Source: Theobroma cacao
Lineage: Eukaryota > Streptophyta > Magnoliopsida > Malvales > Malvaceae
Direction: 5' to 3'
Assembly (NCBI RefSeq): GCF_000208745.1
Contig: NC_030850.1
Span: forward strand, 15,786,443-15,850,442
DNA: 64,000 nucleotides
In this document: in pieces, positions 33,081 through 46,005 of the stretch
How positions within the stretch are numbered: the first letter of the stretch is position 1
Layout of the letters: each line of letters begins with the position of its first letter
Made by a program: the position numbers and the translations under genes
Notes under the pieces: generated by a model
Databases searched by the model: none
Told to the model about the DNA's origin: nothing
What the model saw: only the letters and a program-made list of their open reading frames with translations

Positions 33081-34257
33081 CAAACTTTCCTAGATAATAT
33101 TTTCCATTGTTCAATACAACAAAAACTCGTAAGATGAGAGATATTTGGTTTCCTGCCCTTGTAAAGTTCATATGGAGTCTTCGATATCATGGCTCTAATT
33201 GAGACTCTATTAAGCATGTATGCTGCTGTGTTGACAGCTTTTGCCCAAAAATATTTTGGTAAATTATTCTCACAAAGCATAGTTTGAGCCATCTCTTTTA
33301 AGGTTCGATTTTTCCTTTCTACAACTCCATTTTGCTAGGTGTTCTAGGTGCAGAAAAATTATGATCCAACCCCTTTTCATTGCAAAAATTTTCAAACTCA
33401 TCTCCTTCAAACTCACTATCATGATCACTCATAATACTAACTATGACAAGTTTTTTTTCATTTTCAGCTTTCCTACAATGATTTATAAATGTTGGTAGTG
33501 CATCATTCTTATGAGCAAGGAAGTAGACCCAAGTATACCAAGAGTAGTCATCAACTATCACAAAGCCATATGATTTTCCTCCTAGACTAGTTGTATTAAT
33601 TGACCCAAATAGATCAATGTGTAGCAATTCTAATGGTCTAGAGCTTGACTTATTTTTCTTACTTTTGAATGATGTTCTAACTTGTTTTCCTAGTTGACAT
33701 GCATAACAAATTTGATCATATTCAAATTTAAGTTCAATCAATTCTATAACCAAATTCTTTCTTATCAATTTTGAGATGGTATGCATGCTCACATGTCCAA
33801 GTCTCCTATGCCATAACCGGCCATCATTTTCAACATTTGCTATAAGACATGTTTCACAATTCACCTCAAGATCTTCAAGAAATATAACATACATATTCTT
33901 AATTCTTTTTTCTATAAATGAAACTTTGTTAGTACTTATATCTATCACTTCACATTTATTTGAGTCAAAGCATACCTTAAAACCTTTATCACATAGTTGG
34001 CTGATACTCAATAAATTGTGTTTTAAACTTTTAACTAGCAACACATGACTAATTCGAGCTTGAGAGTTCTTACCAACGGTTCCAATACCACAAATTCTAC
34101 CTTTTGAATCATCACGAAAAGAAATAGTACCTCTTTTTTTCTTGTCCAACTGAGCAAACATCATTTCATTTCCAGTTATGTGCCTTAAGCAGCTACTATC
34201 CATAAACCATGATTATTTCTCCTTTAGTTGAGCTATTGAACATGTGTCTTTTAGATT
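33081..34257 (-). pseudogene. Copia protease end, GAG-pre-integrase and integrase
   Basis: The frame 34,203-33,319 begins MDSSCLRHITGN, the protease motif with D-S-S instead of D-S-G. It continues through HNLLSISQLCDKGF, the zinc domain LWHRRLGHVSMHTI...CYACQLGKQ, and the integrase core with HIDLFGS (Asp) and MSDHDSEFEGDEF (Asp). A frameshift near 33,335 moves the catalytic Glu segment to the next frame, which continues at 33,292 with AQTMLCENNLPKYFWAKAV and AAYMLNRV. Integrase before RT defines Copia. Confidence 0.9.
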
Positions 34258-35941
34258 CAACTCAACCTACAAAACAGATTTTTAGTTTTTCTTAATAGGT
34301 ACCCATACTTTGATGGGTTCTTGAAGCTTTGCTGCAATATAGGATCTTTTTGGAACCCAAATTTTTCTTGTTTTCTACATGCTTCTATCCCTATAGCAGT
34401 CATAAGATAAATGTCCAATTTTTCCACAATTGTAACATCTAGATGAGGTATTATCAAAATTTTTCTTAAAGTATGTGTTCCTCCTTGATGTTTCTTTCTT
34501 CAAACTTTTAAGATCAGCATTTTCTTTAATTACCTTTTGCAAGGATTTAGTTTTGTTTTCCGATTCTAATTTTAGAGTTTCAAAATCTATTTTTGAATAC
34601 TCTAATTCAATTTGCAAAAAATTTCTTTGCTTAAAAACAAAATTGAAGTCATGTTTTATCTTTTGCAAATCAGTCTCAAGAGATGCGGTTTTTCTTTTCA
34701 AAGTTTTATATTTTGATGCAAGTTTCTCAAATTCATCATAAAGACATTCATACTCCTCTTGTAATTTATCAATTGAAATATCACAAGGGGATGAAGATAC
34801 CTCGGATTCATCATCCCTTGCCATCAGACATAGATTAGCTCTTTCTTCAGCTTTTTCTTCTTCAAATTAGCTATTTCTTCAGCTTTTTCTTCATCATCAT
34901 CAGAACTTGAAGTATCACTATTTGACCAAGTAGCAACCAACATTGCCTTCTTTGATTTTCTATTTATCTTTGGAGTTTCCTCCTTCAGCATGCGGCATGC
35001 AGACCTGAAGTGTCCTAGCTTCTTGCATTCAAAGCATATAAGCTCTTCCTTCTTGTTAGACTCATTTTTATTTTTGGTTTTCCATGAAAAGCCTTGATCT
35101 CTTCTATACCCTCTTATAGCCAATCTTCGGTTTCTTCAGCCCATAAGTTGTCTGAACCTTCTTGCAACCATAGCTAGCTCCTCATCATCATCACAAGCTA
35201 AACTATCCAATTCTTCTTCAAGGATACTAGCTTTTAAGGTAATACTTTTCTTCTTTTCCTTTGCTTCTCTTTTGTCTTCCTCTTCCTTGAGTTCCAGCTC
35301 GTAAGTGAGAAGAGAACCACAAATTTCATCCAAGGTTATAACATTTAAGTCCTTAGCTTCACGGATGGCAGTCACCTTTGGCTTTTAATTTTTTGGTAGG
35401 CTTCTAAGAAGTCTTTAATGATTTCATGCTCAGGAATTGGTTTACCTAGCTAACTTAATTTGTTTGTGATGTTTGTGAATCTATCTAATATGCTGGTAAT
35501 ATCTTCACTAGGCTCCATCTTAAACATCTCATAATTGTGGGTTAAGAGGGCTATCTTGGACTCCTTGACTTGTGAAGTCCTTTCATGAATAATTCTAAGT
35601 TTATCCTACACTTGTTTAGTTGTGGTACAGCTTGACATTTTATTGAATCCAGTGGGAGTTAAAGCACAATGCAGTGTATTGATTACCTTAAAGTTGTTTT
35701 GGACTCTTTTGGTTTTGGCTTCGGTCCATTTAGACGTTGGTTTAGGAATCATCTCGTTGGTTACAATATTTAAGGTTGAAGGAATAAAGGGACCATCAGT
35801 TATAACATCTCACATCTCATAATCTATTACTCTAATGTATATTGACATCTTAGTACTCCAATATGGGTAATTTGAGCCATCAAACAGAGGTGGTTTGTTT
35901 GTTGATTGTCCCTCAGCCACTATTGATTTTTGAAGAGCCAT
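34258..35941 (-). pseudogene. Copia gag with two zinc knuckles
   Basis: Start ATG at 35,941 (MALQKSIVAEG), 44 bp after the primer site. FDGSNYPYWSTKMSIYI is the usual Copia gag opening. Several frame pieces follow (35,375-35,136; 35,123-34,824; 34,824-34,375). Knuckle-like motifs are CFECKKLGHFRSAC near 35,035 and CYNCGKIGHLSYDC near 34,430, with a coiled-coil-like stretch between them (KLQEEYECLYDEFEKLA). At least three frameshifts and several stops show it is dead. Confidence 0.85.
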
Positions 35942-35984
35942 TTGGATCTTCCCAAAAGGTTTAGACCTTAAGAACAGGAAACTT

Positions 35985-35996
35985 GCTCTTATACCA
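35985..35996 (-). promoter_or_regulatory. Primer-binding site of the Sirevirus-like element
   Basis: TGGTATAAGAGC in sense, 2 bp from the LTR end: the initiator Met-tRNA site with one change from TGGTATCAGAGC. Confidence 0.85.
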
Positions 35997-35998
35997 CT

Positions 35999-37238
35999 TG
36001 TTAGTCCCAAGTAAATGTGCTAGAGGGGGGATGACTAGTACTTTTTGGCTCTTACTAAAATTGACTTCTAATTGAGGACAATTGCAAGATAAAATAAAGA
36101 TTTAAAGAAGAATGAAAAACTAAAAACAGAGCAGATAATCACACAAGAATTTATAATGGTTCGGTCAAAGACCTACATCCACTACCTTGATTGTTCAACC
36201 AAGGATTTTCTAAATAATATCACTATGAATGGTGAACTTCACAAGCTTTCACCAAGCTTTTATAATGGCTTTTACTAGGCTCAGCCAAAACCTTTCAGAA
36301 TGGTTTTTATCGGGATCAACCAAAACCCAACAACTAACTTGTCTAGGCTAAGTTAGAACCTATACACCCAATCAAGCAATTCAAGCTTGAATAAATCCCT
36401 TAGAGTGTCTCGTACACTCCAAGCATACAAGGAGAAGAGAAATAAATGTGTACCTATGATCACTGACTTTATCTAAGTGATACAAAGTGAAGTGCTTATC
36501 TCAAATACAAAGATAAAAGTGAAGTGAAGAGAGTTTTTGCTAGTTTTTTAGCTTTTTTTGGACTTGGAAGTCTTAATTTTATTTCTAGCCGTTAGGAGCC
36601 TCTTAAATACTTGAAAAATCAGCTTTGATAGGTGTTAGGCAGTTTTTGACTGTTGGAAATAGTTTGGTGGCAGTTTTGACTGTTAATCTGTCTTCTAGTG
36701 CTCAATTCAAATTTTTTGACAGAATGATCTTAGTTGATTAACTGCACTTTTAGTTGACTAAGTTGTTTCTGTTTTCAGATCCTAATTTCTAGCAGTGAGC
36801 ACTTAGTCAACTAACTTCCTTCTTAGTCGATTACGTTATTTCTATCTTGAAGTCTAGATTTCTGACAGTAGGCTCTTAGTCTACTAACTTACTTCTTGGT
36901 CAATTAAGTTAGTTCTGTCTTGAAGTCTAGATTTCTGGTAGTGGACTCTTAGTCGACTAACCCATTTCTTGGTTGACTAAGTCTTTTCTGTTTCTCAATA
37001 CTCTTGAGCCCACCAACTTCTGATTTGAATTTTAGCTAGCTAACTCTTTATTATTCAACCAAGGAGCTTCTGTTTTGTTGATCAATTGTGGCTTCCTATA
37101 TATATAATTTTTGATATGTCCCTTGGAATAATTTATTTATCATTGGCATACAATTCTTGTCTTGCACACTCAAGTACAAATATTAGACACAAATGAATGA
37201 GAATATTTTATTATCATCAAAAACTAATGGAGCCAACA
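35999..37238 (-). repeat. 5' LTR of the Sirevirus-like element (1,240 bp)
   Basis: Sense start TGTTGGCTCCATTAGT at 37,238, end TTGGGACTAACA at 35,999. Pairs with 15,859-17,107 and with the solo LTR at 58,913-60,120. The 73-bp tandem units lie at about 36,715-37,000. Confidence 0.9.
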
Positions 37239-37289
37239 ATACACTTGTTCTATAAATGTCTACCAACTTGAATGACTTAATTGTATGAG

Positions 37290-38939
37290 TGTTAAATTTA
37301 CTTAAAAGTGTTCTATTTATGATCCCTTTAACATTTACCTTTGAGATGTTAAAGTTGCAAGATAGGTTCTCAAATTGTGAAGTTTATCTCAAAGCATTCA
37401 AAGATCATCAATCTACATTACACCAAGCATGCTTTAAGTCAAGAAACTTAGTCATCACTCAACATTTGATCACAAGGAAGATATGGCCAAATTTACATGC
37501 TAAAATGTCAAGGAATCTTGAAGAAACAAACTCCAATTGATCCTAGAACAAGGCAAGTCGATCTTATGGAAGAATGAGTAAGAATGGACAAGGAAACTTA
37601 AAAAGAGATAGCCATAGTCAACCCTATAAGCTCTATAGTCAACCTTGAGGTAGAACATTTACAAATTTGAAAAATTAAGAAGCTATAATTGACCTTGATG
37701 AAGCCATAGTCGACCACACCAAGCCAGACTTTAAAAATACAAGATTTTTGGAAATGGATCGACTAGAGAACATCATACTTCACTATAGATGGTTGTTAGA
37801 CACAAAATTCAAAAGGAAAATGGCTAGTTTCTTGCTATAATCACCTCCAATGGCTCTAAGACTTATTTAACTATAAAAAGGACCATTTGAAAACATTTCA
37901 AAGTGAGGAAGAAGAAAGAAGACAACCAAAACTCTTGAGGATCAAAGTCTTGAAAGAAAATGAGAGAAACCAAGCCTTCTTGAAGCTAAAATTTTCTTAT
38001 GCTTTCACTCTTATCTTTACATTTTATCTTTATACCCAATGTTAGACATTCTTCCTTCATTGTACCCATTTAGCAAAATCTACTTTTAAAAGGCATTCTT
38101 GCTATTCTTGTAAAGGTTCTAACTTAGCCTTGAAAAGTTAGTGTAAGGGTTATGGTTGATCTTGGAAAAGCCATTGTATGGGCTTGAGGTTGAGCATGTT
38201 AAAAACCATGGGTTATCACTTGATCTCTTGAAAAGCTGTTGTAAGAGTTATTGCTTGATCTTGTGGAAAAGCCATTGTGAAGGTTACCGCTTCATCCTAT
38301 TAAAAAGGTAGGAATCCTTTTAGTGGGTTAGAAATTCCTTAGTGAGCCAAAAGAGTGGATGTAAGCATTTGAGAGAGCTGAACCATTATAAAATCCTTGT
38401 TTCTTGATTTACATTTATGCTTTATGATTCATTGTTGAAATTCTACTTTAAAAAAATCACTTACTTTGATTTTAACACAAGTACGAAATCCATTTTAAAA
38501 AAGGTTTAATTTTTACCTAATGTATTCAATTTTATTTTTGCTTTGATTTGTTGCATTTTGTTTAAAAAGGCCCACTTCATAAATTGCTTGTGTTTTGATT
38601 TATATTCTTCACATATTAATTTGGCTCTTTTTTAAACCTTTTTCAACCATCACTATTTGTCTATCTATTGTTGAATAGATTTCTTGAAATATTGTTCTTG
38701 AATTGTTATTCTTCAATTCAAACTTAAAAATTGCTATTCTGCACTAGGATTGACAATTGAGTTTGTGTAGTAGATCATAGACTTGATTAAATAATTTTGA
38801 AAAGTGTTTATAAAGACAAGATACAATCATAGTAGACTATAGGCACTCTATTTTCATTTTTCATTTTTTTTATAGTCCAATTTGCCCAACCCCCCTTGGA
38901 TATTCTTGCCACTTATTCATTGAAATAACACTTCTAACA
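37290..38939 (+). repeat. LTR of another LTR retrotransposon family (left edge uncertain)
   Basis: The right edge is supported: ...TTCTAACA at 38,939 is followed by a primer-site-like TGGTAACAAAGC. A left edge at 37,290 is proposed because TGTTA there mirrors TAACA at the end; the flank to its left matches 60,900-60,965. The segment contains repeated AGTCAACC/AGTCGACCA words (37,615-37,760) and a TATAAAAAGG word near 37,875. No ORF of note. Gag-pol is missing; the CACTA element begins 450 bp further on. Confidence 0.55.
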
Positions 38940-38941
38940 AT

Positions 38942-38953
38942 TGGTAACAAAGC
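38942..38953 (+). promoter_or_regulatory. Primer-binding site-like sequence
   Basis: TGGTAACAAAGC, one or two changes from the initiator Met-tRNA site, 2 bp after the LTR end. Confidence 0.6.
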
Positions 38954-39405
38954 TTGGTCTCAATCTTGTAGGTCTAACCACTTTTGAGTAGTTATTCTTG
39001 TTAGCTCTAAGAGGCAAAAAGAGATAAGATATCAAGTGTACTAAAACAAGGATGAATAAATTGAGAATCAAATGCTCTCTAGACATATAAAATGAAAATG
39101 GGTGACTTCTTTTTCAAAAACCTCTTTATGCTTTCAAATTTAAGAATTTCACTTGAGATTATTTGATTTAGCTTACTTTCTAAAAGTTGTTTGTATCTTT
39201 GATTGAAAATCTTGGTTGCATAATTCTTTTTTGAGCTCTATTAACAAATCTTGATTATGTAAAATTAATTTAAGTGTGATAAATGTTACAAATTGCATGA
39301 TTTTAGAGAAATCATAAACCTATGGAGACTAAAACTCTGCACTTGAATATATCATCATTTTCATTATTGATTTTGTTTAATTGTGGAAAATTGTTTTGAT
39401 AAATT
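38954..39405 (+). other. Internal leader of the truncated LTR element
   Basis: AT-rich sequence after the primer site, no gag found. It may be the untranslated leader of the element whose LTR ends at 38,939. Confidence 0.4.
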
Positions 39406-40165
39406 CACTACAAAAACAAAAGGTATCATTGATGGAAAGTTTCGTCAGTAATACATAATATTCCATAGGTATCATGCTTCACTGACTGATTTAGCGATGG
39501 AAAAGATGTCGATGGTAATGGAATTTTTCATCGTTAAATTGTTGATCAAAATTTTTGTGGACTAGTTCCATCGGCAAAGAGTTGGTTCTGTTAGTAAACT
39601 ATTTGTCGGCACTAGTTGAAATTCATTGGTAATATTTGTTTGTAATTAATGATGGAATATGATTTGTCGAAAATTTTGTTGGTAATTACGAATAGAATTG
39701 CTGACAAATTATTGACAAATTATCAACAAAACCAACTTTGAAGTCACAAGCCGTATTCGTTGGTAGTGTCCAATTTCGTCTATAATCTGTCGTTATTACG
39801 TATGAACTTCATCAATAATTCCATCATTAATCCGTTGTTATTGAGTATGAACTCTATCGGTAATTCCATCAGTAACTGATGAAATTTGTCACTAATAAAT
39901 GAACTCCATCGACAATTCCATTGGTAATACAAATAGTGCAAGTTTTTTTTTTTTGGTTTTGAGAATTAAATTTGTCTTGTTTGTAATAAAATTTTGATAT
40001 GATGTTGTTATTGATAAAGTAAACGTATAACAAACAAATAAGCATATAGAAAATATGAAAATCTAATAGAAATTGTTATTAATAAAAATATTCAACTGTA
40101 AAAATCAAATAATAATCTAAATATTCTGTTTACAAATCTCATTGAAAGGGTGGGTGTGGCTATTG

Positions 40166-41560
40166 TTATGGTGGAGGTTGCAAAGGCCCAAACTCGTCTG
40201 GCTGAGGCTGCGATCTCCTTGATCCAATTACATCCATCAACAAACCCTTAATATCAGTTAAACCTGTCATCAAGGTCGTCACATTGCTAAGCAATTGTTG
40301 ATATCCTTTGCGCTCAGGCACGGGAGTCGACATAGGAGGTGATGCATCATTTGGTCCACAAGCAGACTTAGACGTCATGGTTGTAGCCAGAAGTCTCAAA
40401 GAAAGGACTCGAGTGCCAAATCTGTTTATGTTAGTCCAAGTACTCATCAACCTTCCAATGGGCTTGATCCATGCCTTTGGATCAAAGTCCAGTTGGCTCG
40501 ACGGCTCCGCACCATACTTCTTCACTATTGCCGAAGTGTATGATTCCTACAAAAAAAAAAGCAAGTAAAATTCTTAAGATATTTAATTGGTAAGCAACAT
40601 ATATATCGAATATATATAAACATACGTATTACTTATAGAAGCAATCTTGGACTTGTTGTCCATAAATCCCTCAGCACCCTTTTGTCGTTTGTGAGTGTAT
40701 TTGAAGAGGTCAGAGAATGTAACTTGTCGCTTTTTTTCCTCTTCCTGTAAGCATAAAAGGAGAAAAAAATATATATACACATCATTAAAAGAATCACAAT
40801 CGTTAATTAGCATAAAAAATTATATTATTAAATTGAATCATTTATGTAATATACATATCTATCAAAATAAAAGCACGTACCATCCTTTTATGGTAAAAGG
40901 CGAAAGGTAAAGAACCACTTATATGTTTTGCCACACTACTATCCTTTTTGGTGAGGTGGTTTTGCTTTGCCTTGCATGATCATGCTTGCCACTCCGACAT
41001 TGACCATACTTGATCAATAAGTTGGTCCCATACCTCAGTTATGATCCACGGTCACGCTTTACCCTTCGTTAATACGAGATCAACGTCAAGGCCACCCGTT
41101 TCTCTCTTCGCCTAATCGTGCTTATCCGCTAATAGGTCCTTAAGATGATCCTTGCAAATTTTCTCCCATATGGACTTCACCTCTGTCATTTCTACAACAA
41201 CCCATGTGAAAGATTCTTACAGGAAAAAACTATTTAAGTACAAAAAATTATGATAAAATAATATATACTATATCTTTACATTACTTTGAATTTTCACCAC
41301 ATGTTATCCTTATGCTTCGAAGGAACTTGCCTTTATGTATGCTAAAGCCCACTGAAGTTATTCTTGATAATCCTTGCAATTATGAGAGTAACGCCAATCT
41401 CCTTGGAAGTACTAGAAAATAGACTTATTGGTTAGTAAAATGCATTACTTAATTAACTAAATATTGAGTGTATATAATTAATGATATAAATTTGAGTAGA
41501 GGAAATTACCTATCTCTGAGAGGATGTAGTAATATTTGTCGGTCCGGATGCGTCAGAGTC
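40166..41560 (-). pseudogene. CACTA transposase (Transposase_24 / Ptta-En-Spm type), decayed
   Basis: Sense reading from about 41,230 gives WEKICKDHLKDLLADKHD, then ITEVWDQLIDQVWSMSEW, an AKQNHLTKKDSSVAKHISGS segment and LPFAFYHKRM; after a gap, RQVTFSDLFKYTHKRQKGAEGF near 40,700; after another gap, KKYGAEPSSQLDFDPKAWI at 40,525. This order is that of plant Ptta/En/Spm transposases. Gaps of 60-130 bp between pieces look like introns. The end (40,240-40,166) is Pro/Gln-rich. In-frame stops make it inactive. Confidence 0.75.
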
Positions 41561-43019
41561 GGCAAGCCAAGACTCAACCTTTAACCCTTAGACTGCGACA
41601 TGATATTGGACGCAATATCATTGTCTGGAGTAGTGGGGGTTCTCAATCTTAGTACCTCCTCCTTTGACTATACCTCAATATCTATTATTGGAGTAATGGG
41701 AGTCCTTCGTCTAGAGGGAGGATGCAATAGTAAGGGTGTCGACTGTGGTGGAGGTAGCGATAAAGGAGGTCGGGCACTCGAAAGGTTAGTGCTACAAGTA
41801 TTGTCCTATCTTCGAAGGCCTTCCTTTGACTTGTTTCTCACCACAACCATGTCAAAACCTTAATTAATTTAAATAATTTTTAATTATCTTCAATTAGCTA
41901 ATTTTATTATTAATTTGACTAATGACTAATACTTATAATTAATACATTACATTACTTAATTAACTTAATCATTTAAATACATTATTAACACCTTTAGTCA
42001 TTAATTTAAATATTTTTAAAATTCAATATTATTACTAATTTTGTTAATTGCTTAATTACTAAAAAATTTTATTCATTTCGTTAGTTAAATTATTTAACTA
42101 TTTCCCTATAAACCTTAATAAATTTAAATAATTTTTAATTATCTTCAGTTGGCAAATTTAATTATTTGATTGCTGACTAATACTTATAATTAATACATTA
42201 CATTAGTTAATTAACTTAATCATTTAACTACGTTATTAACACCTTTAATTAGTCATTAATTTAAATATTTTTTAAGTTAAATAATATTACTTATGTAGTT
42301 CATTGCTTAATAATTAATTTGCTTAATCCATTTGATTAGTAAAAAGTATTTCTATCTTGCTTAATTAATCACTAGATTTAATTATGCCCTAATTATTTGT
42401 AAATAACTAAAGCCTAAACCAGCATTTTTTTCAATTGAATTCTCTTTGCCAACAACTATATAATAAACAGCTAAACTCTAACAAATCAACAGCAAAAAGC
42501 CAACAAAAACAAATTATCAAGCCCCAGAACAATAGCAAAACCTCAAATAACAAATAATCACTTTTTTTTTTTCATTTCATTACAAACCAAATAATCCAAT
42601 TCAATCAAACAATAATATGGCAAAAATTGGCAATTAAACCTTAAATCCACAACAACCAAAACCTCAAATATTCAAACAACAAAATCCTCAAATATTAAAT
42701 CAATTAAAACCACAAATTAATGGGGGATTGTAAGCACCAAAAGAAAGAGAAGATTTTCCCGGCTGAGGTAGGGGCAGCGGCAGGGGCGGCTCAACCGTGG
42801 CCGACCAGTCAAAAGAAGATGATGGGGTGGGGCATTAAGTCCAGCAGCGGTCGATATGGGTTGGTCACCAATGGATGGGAGGGGGTGCTCGGATGGGGTG
42901 AAGCGAGAGTAGAAGGGAGATAAGAGAAATCGAAGAGTGAAGAGAGAGAACAAAACAGAGAGAGAAAACTGTAAAGGGTAAAATGAGAAGAAAAATCTTG
43001 AGTGGGGATTTTATTAAGA
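41561..43019. other. CACTA internal non-coding region
   Basis: AT-rich with two similar stretches around 41,870-41,990 and 42,110-42,230 (CTTAATAAATTTAAATAATT type), an imperfect direct duplication. A G-rich island at 42,720-42,960 may be the promoter or first exon of the transposase on the - strand; the - strand ORF there (42,953-42,717) has no recognisable domain. Confidence 0.45.
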
Positions 43020-43420
43020 TTATTGACGGATGGTTCCGTTGGTAATTAAAATAAGGTAAATTGGGAAAAATCCCATGTGTGAATTTTAAATATGCATTAC
43101 CAAAGGATATGTCGACAGACACCTCCATTGGTAGTCTAAAAATTAATACCGACGAAAATTCTGTTGGCATATCTATCTGTAATGTTACCATTGCCTAACC
43201 AAGTTATTAACCACATAGCCCATCGGCTAGGTGGTCGGTAACTATTAAATTTCCCATCATGTTATTATTCATATGCGTCATTATATTATCAACGAAATAT
43301 CGATAGAATTTATTTCATTGAAATATTTCGTCGATATATCTCACAATCTTGTTCTGTCGGTAATCGGTTGATATTCCATCATAATCAGTTCCATCAGTAA
43401 AAAGTGTTTTTCCTGTAGTG

Positions 43421-46005
43421 ATGGTTTATTATCTTGTGAGAGAAAACGTAGGATATTACAGCTTTTAATCAATCACTATAGGATTTGTTTTTTGTTTTGT
43501 CGTTTTTTGGTGGATAAGAGCTGTGCGATACTAAGGCTCGCGCACCCACCATGACAGCAAGAAAGCTATACTAGCAGCATTAGCATTCCACCCATATAAC
43601 AATTCTAGGCAGGGAGTTACAATGGATCATTTCACCACCATTAAATTTAGAATTAATATTTGATGTATTAACAATGTATAACTTCATACCATTAAATATT
43701 GATATCTTATTAATGAAATATTATTTTGAAGGAAAGAAAAAATTGATAAAGCTTCAAAACGAGATTAAATTTTAATATCAATTTTTTATTTCTTTCAAAA
43801 TAATTCTTCATTAATGATATGTCAAAATTGATGACTTGATAATATATAAAAATTATGTGCTGTCAATATATTAAATATTTTCCTGTAAACTTATACTTGT
43901 TTTGCCTCTACCCTTTTCTTTTTTTGCCCAACTCTGGCTTCTTAATTAGCTAGGCATTAGTTCTTCATTATCAATTCTAAGTACTTATAATTTTAAACTG
44001 CATAGGCTTTACTGTAACACTGCCTCGATGTTCATTTCTTTTTCCTCCCTGCAACTTTTATGTAAATGGCAAATGGTCAAATTTGTTTTAAATTTTTTAT
44101 TAATTGAAATATTTAGATAATCCATTAAAAAGTTCAAATCAAAAGGTTTTCAATTTTGTTCTTTTAAAGAAATTAAATTGCTAAAAGTATTTAAAGTAAC
44201 AACGATCATGACTGAAATGCAATGTTGACTTCCAAAGGACAAAAACTAACATTCATTTCCAGATAAAGTGCGTATCTCCCCTTTTTTTTCCAACACTAGT
44301 AGTGACACAGCAAAGTATGCAGGTGGTAATCATTTTCATCAAGAGTTTTTTCTGTTTCTAGTAAGACTTTTTAATTAAACATAATTATCAATTCTAATTG
44401 TTTACAAATAGTGAGAATTGTGTACCATATATATTACTTCAACATTTACATGGTTAATTCTCACCCTCTCTCTCTGGAATTTACCTAACAAAAAATATCA
44501 CTAATTTTTAATTTTAAACTTAATTTAATACTATTTTCTTACCTTATTTTTTTCATGTATTTCTTTTCCTCAATTACTTTTATTTCTAAATTAGTTATTT
44601 CCCATAATTTTATATATATAATAATAATTTCACTTATATTCAAAAATGAAGTAATTTCTTCTCTCACATATTGCCTTTTGTTTTATTTTACTCTCTCTCT
44701 CTCTCTCTCTCTCAACTTTTCTTTTTCTAATTATTTTTTAGTTTAAATTGAATTAAAATAATCTTAAAAGTGAACTTTTTAAACACCAATAAAAAAATTC
44801 CACGTCATATATTTTTAATATGAAAGATTAATATTATACATGCACTGCTATTGAAATAATCCTCTTTTAACCCTATCTTAATCTTGATTAAAATATCTAA
44901 AAATTATTAATTGAAAGTAGATCAATGAAACATTATTTTTTTCTGTAATAATTTATTTTATACATGCAAGCATTTGGTTTATTAATTAATGCATGATCTT
45001 CCACTTAAAACAAATAGGGTTCATATCCCCTTCTTTTAAATATAAAAAAAATTAATTCATTTTATTCTTAGGTAATATCTTAAAGCAGTTTCACAAGTCA
45101 CCTGAGTTGGAATACACGTTAGATAGCACTTAAAAATACACCTAATCATCCAACACCCAATAAGATCCATACTGCTTTTGCATCTGTAAATTACAAGTAT
45201 AATTAAAATAAGGTTTATGTTGATAGGTGCATATCAATAGTTATTGAGCTTTACAAAATGGCATTATCGTAATATATTTTAAATTCGTTTTTTTTTTCCT
45301 GATAATGTCTTTCATCATAGCAACCTTTCGCATTCTTCTGCTCCATCGATCCACCCACTTCTATGTGTTCCAAGCTCCCTCACCCCTTATCTTTATCTTG
45401 GTTTCTCCGTCAAAACCCATCTCTCTTTGTCGCTTCTTCCTTCATTCATTTTCCCTGTAGTCATCATGGCTTTTACGATCTCTAGAAGCTTTTACAACTC
45501 CGATATATATATATATATTTACTCATTGTTTAATCTCTTATATTTTATTTTTTCTGATCAATTTCTTCTTTTTAAATCAGAAATTGATTTAGAACTTTAA
45601 GGGGCTTCTAAGCTTAACTCTGTATTGCCAGTAGAGGAGGTGTGGTGAGTGCTGCCGGTATCGCAAGAGAGAAGCCAACCTTTCTTAGAACAGCCATTGA
45701 ACACTCGCCTCTAGTCACGCAACTATGCAAAGCTTTGCAAATAAGCAGAAGCAAAAGGGCTGTTGCAACTTACAAAGTCAAAATTGAATTTTCTTTTATA
45801 GCAAAAATAGCAGCGACTGTCGTCTAGCAATCCGACCTTGATCTAGTGATCATACTATTTTCTATGGAAAAGGTCCAGGTTCTCTTCTGTCTTGTACTTC
45901 AAGCTACAGTCCTGCCGCTAGACTGTTTTTCACTTCTTCGCCTGCTGCGCTCGAAAAATTTTCAAATCCACTAATAAACTTACTGTAATTTAGCCCTATC
46001 TTATC
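43421..46005. other. AT-rich intergenic region upstream of the P450 gene
   Basis: No recognisable gene. A CT microsatellite sits at about 44,691-44,714 and a TA run at about 45,507-45,521. An ORF at 45,642-45,827 (61 codons, starting at GTG in frame) has no domain I recognise and may be chance or a fragment. This region should contain the P450 promoter; I could not pick out a TATA box with confidence. Confidence 0.5.

Larger units (their letters stand above)
15859..37238 (-). mobile_element. Sirevirus-like Ty1/Copia element, split by an 11-kb Gypsy element
   Basis: Element ends are TGTTGG...ACCAACA-type. The perfect 5-bp target duplication ATACA is at 15,854-15,858 and 37,239-37,243. Without the guest the element is about 10.3 kb. 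In sense order (right to left): LTR, primer site, gag, protease, integrase, RT, RNase H, an extra ORF, polypurine tract, LTR. Integrase before RT is the Copia order. Length, LTR size and an additional 3' ORF fit the Sirevirus (SIRE/Maximus) group. All coding regions contain stops or frameshifts. The Gypsy element interrupts the RT/RNase H region. Confidence 0.9.
39406..43420 (-). mobile_element. CACTA (En/Spm) DNA transposon, 4.0 kb, decayed
   Basis: Begins CACTACAAAAACAAAAGG at 39,406 and ends TTTTTCCTGTAGTG at 43,420, the inverted CACTA terminus. Both subterminal regions (39,420-39,920 and 43,020-43,400) are filled with short words in both orientations, of the type GATGGAA, TCGGTAAT and ATTACCGA, as expected of transposase-binding repeats. 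Neighbouring trinucleotides are ATT and ATG, an imperfect 3-bp target duplication. A decayed transposase lies on the - strand. The size suggests an internal deletion of a larger autonomous element. Confidence 0.85.

Noticed and set aside
33776..34741. + strand ORFs at 33,776 and 34,475
   Set aside because: Antisense shadows of Copia integrase and gag.
42717..42953. - strand ORF in the G-rich island of the CACTA element
   Set aside because: Pro/Ser/Leu-rich from base composition; could be a first exon but nothing supports it.
45642..45827. 61-codon ORF upstream of the P450
   Set aside because: No recognisable domain and no further exon; may be chance or a fragment. Not annotated as a gene.
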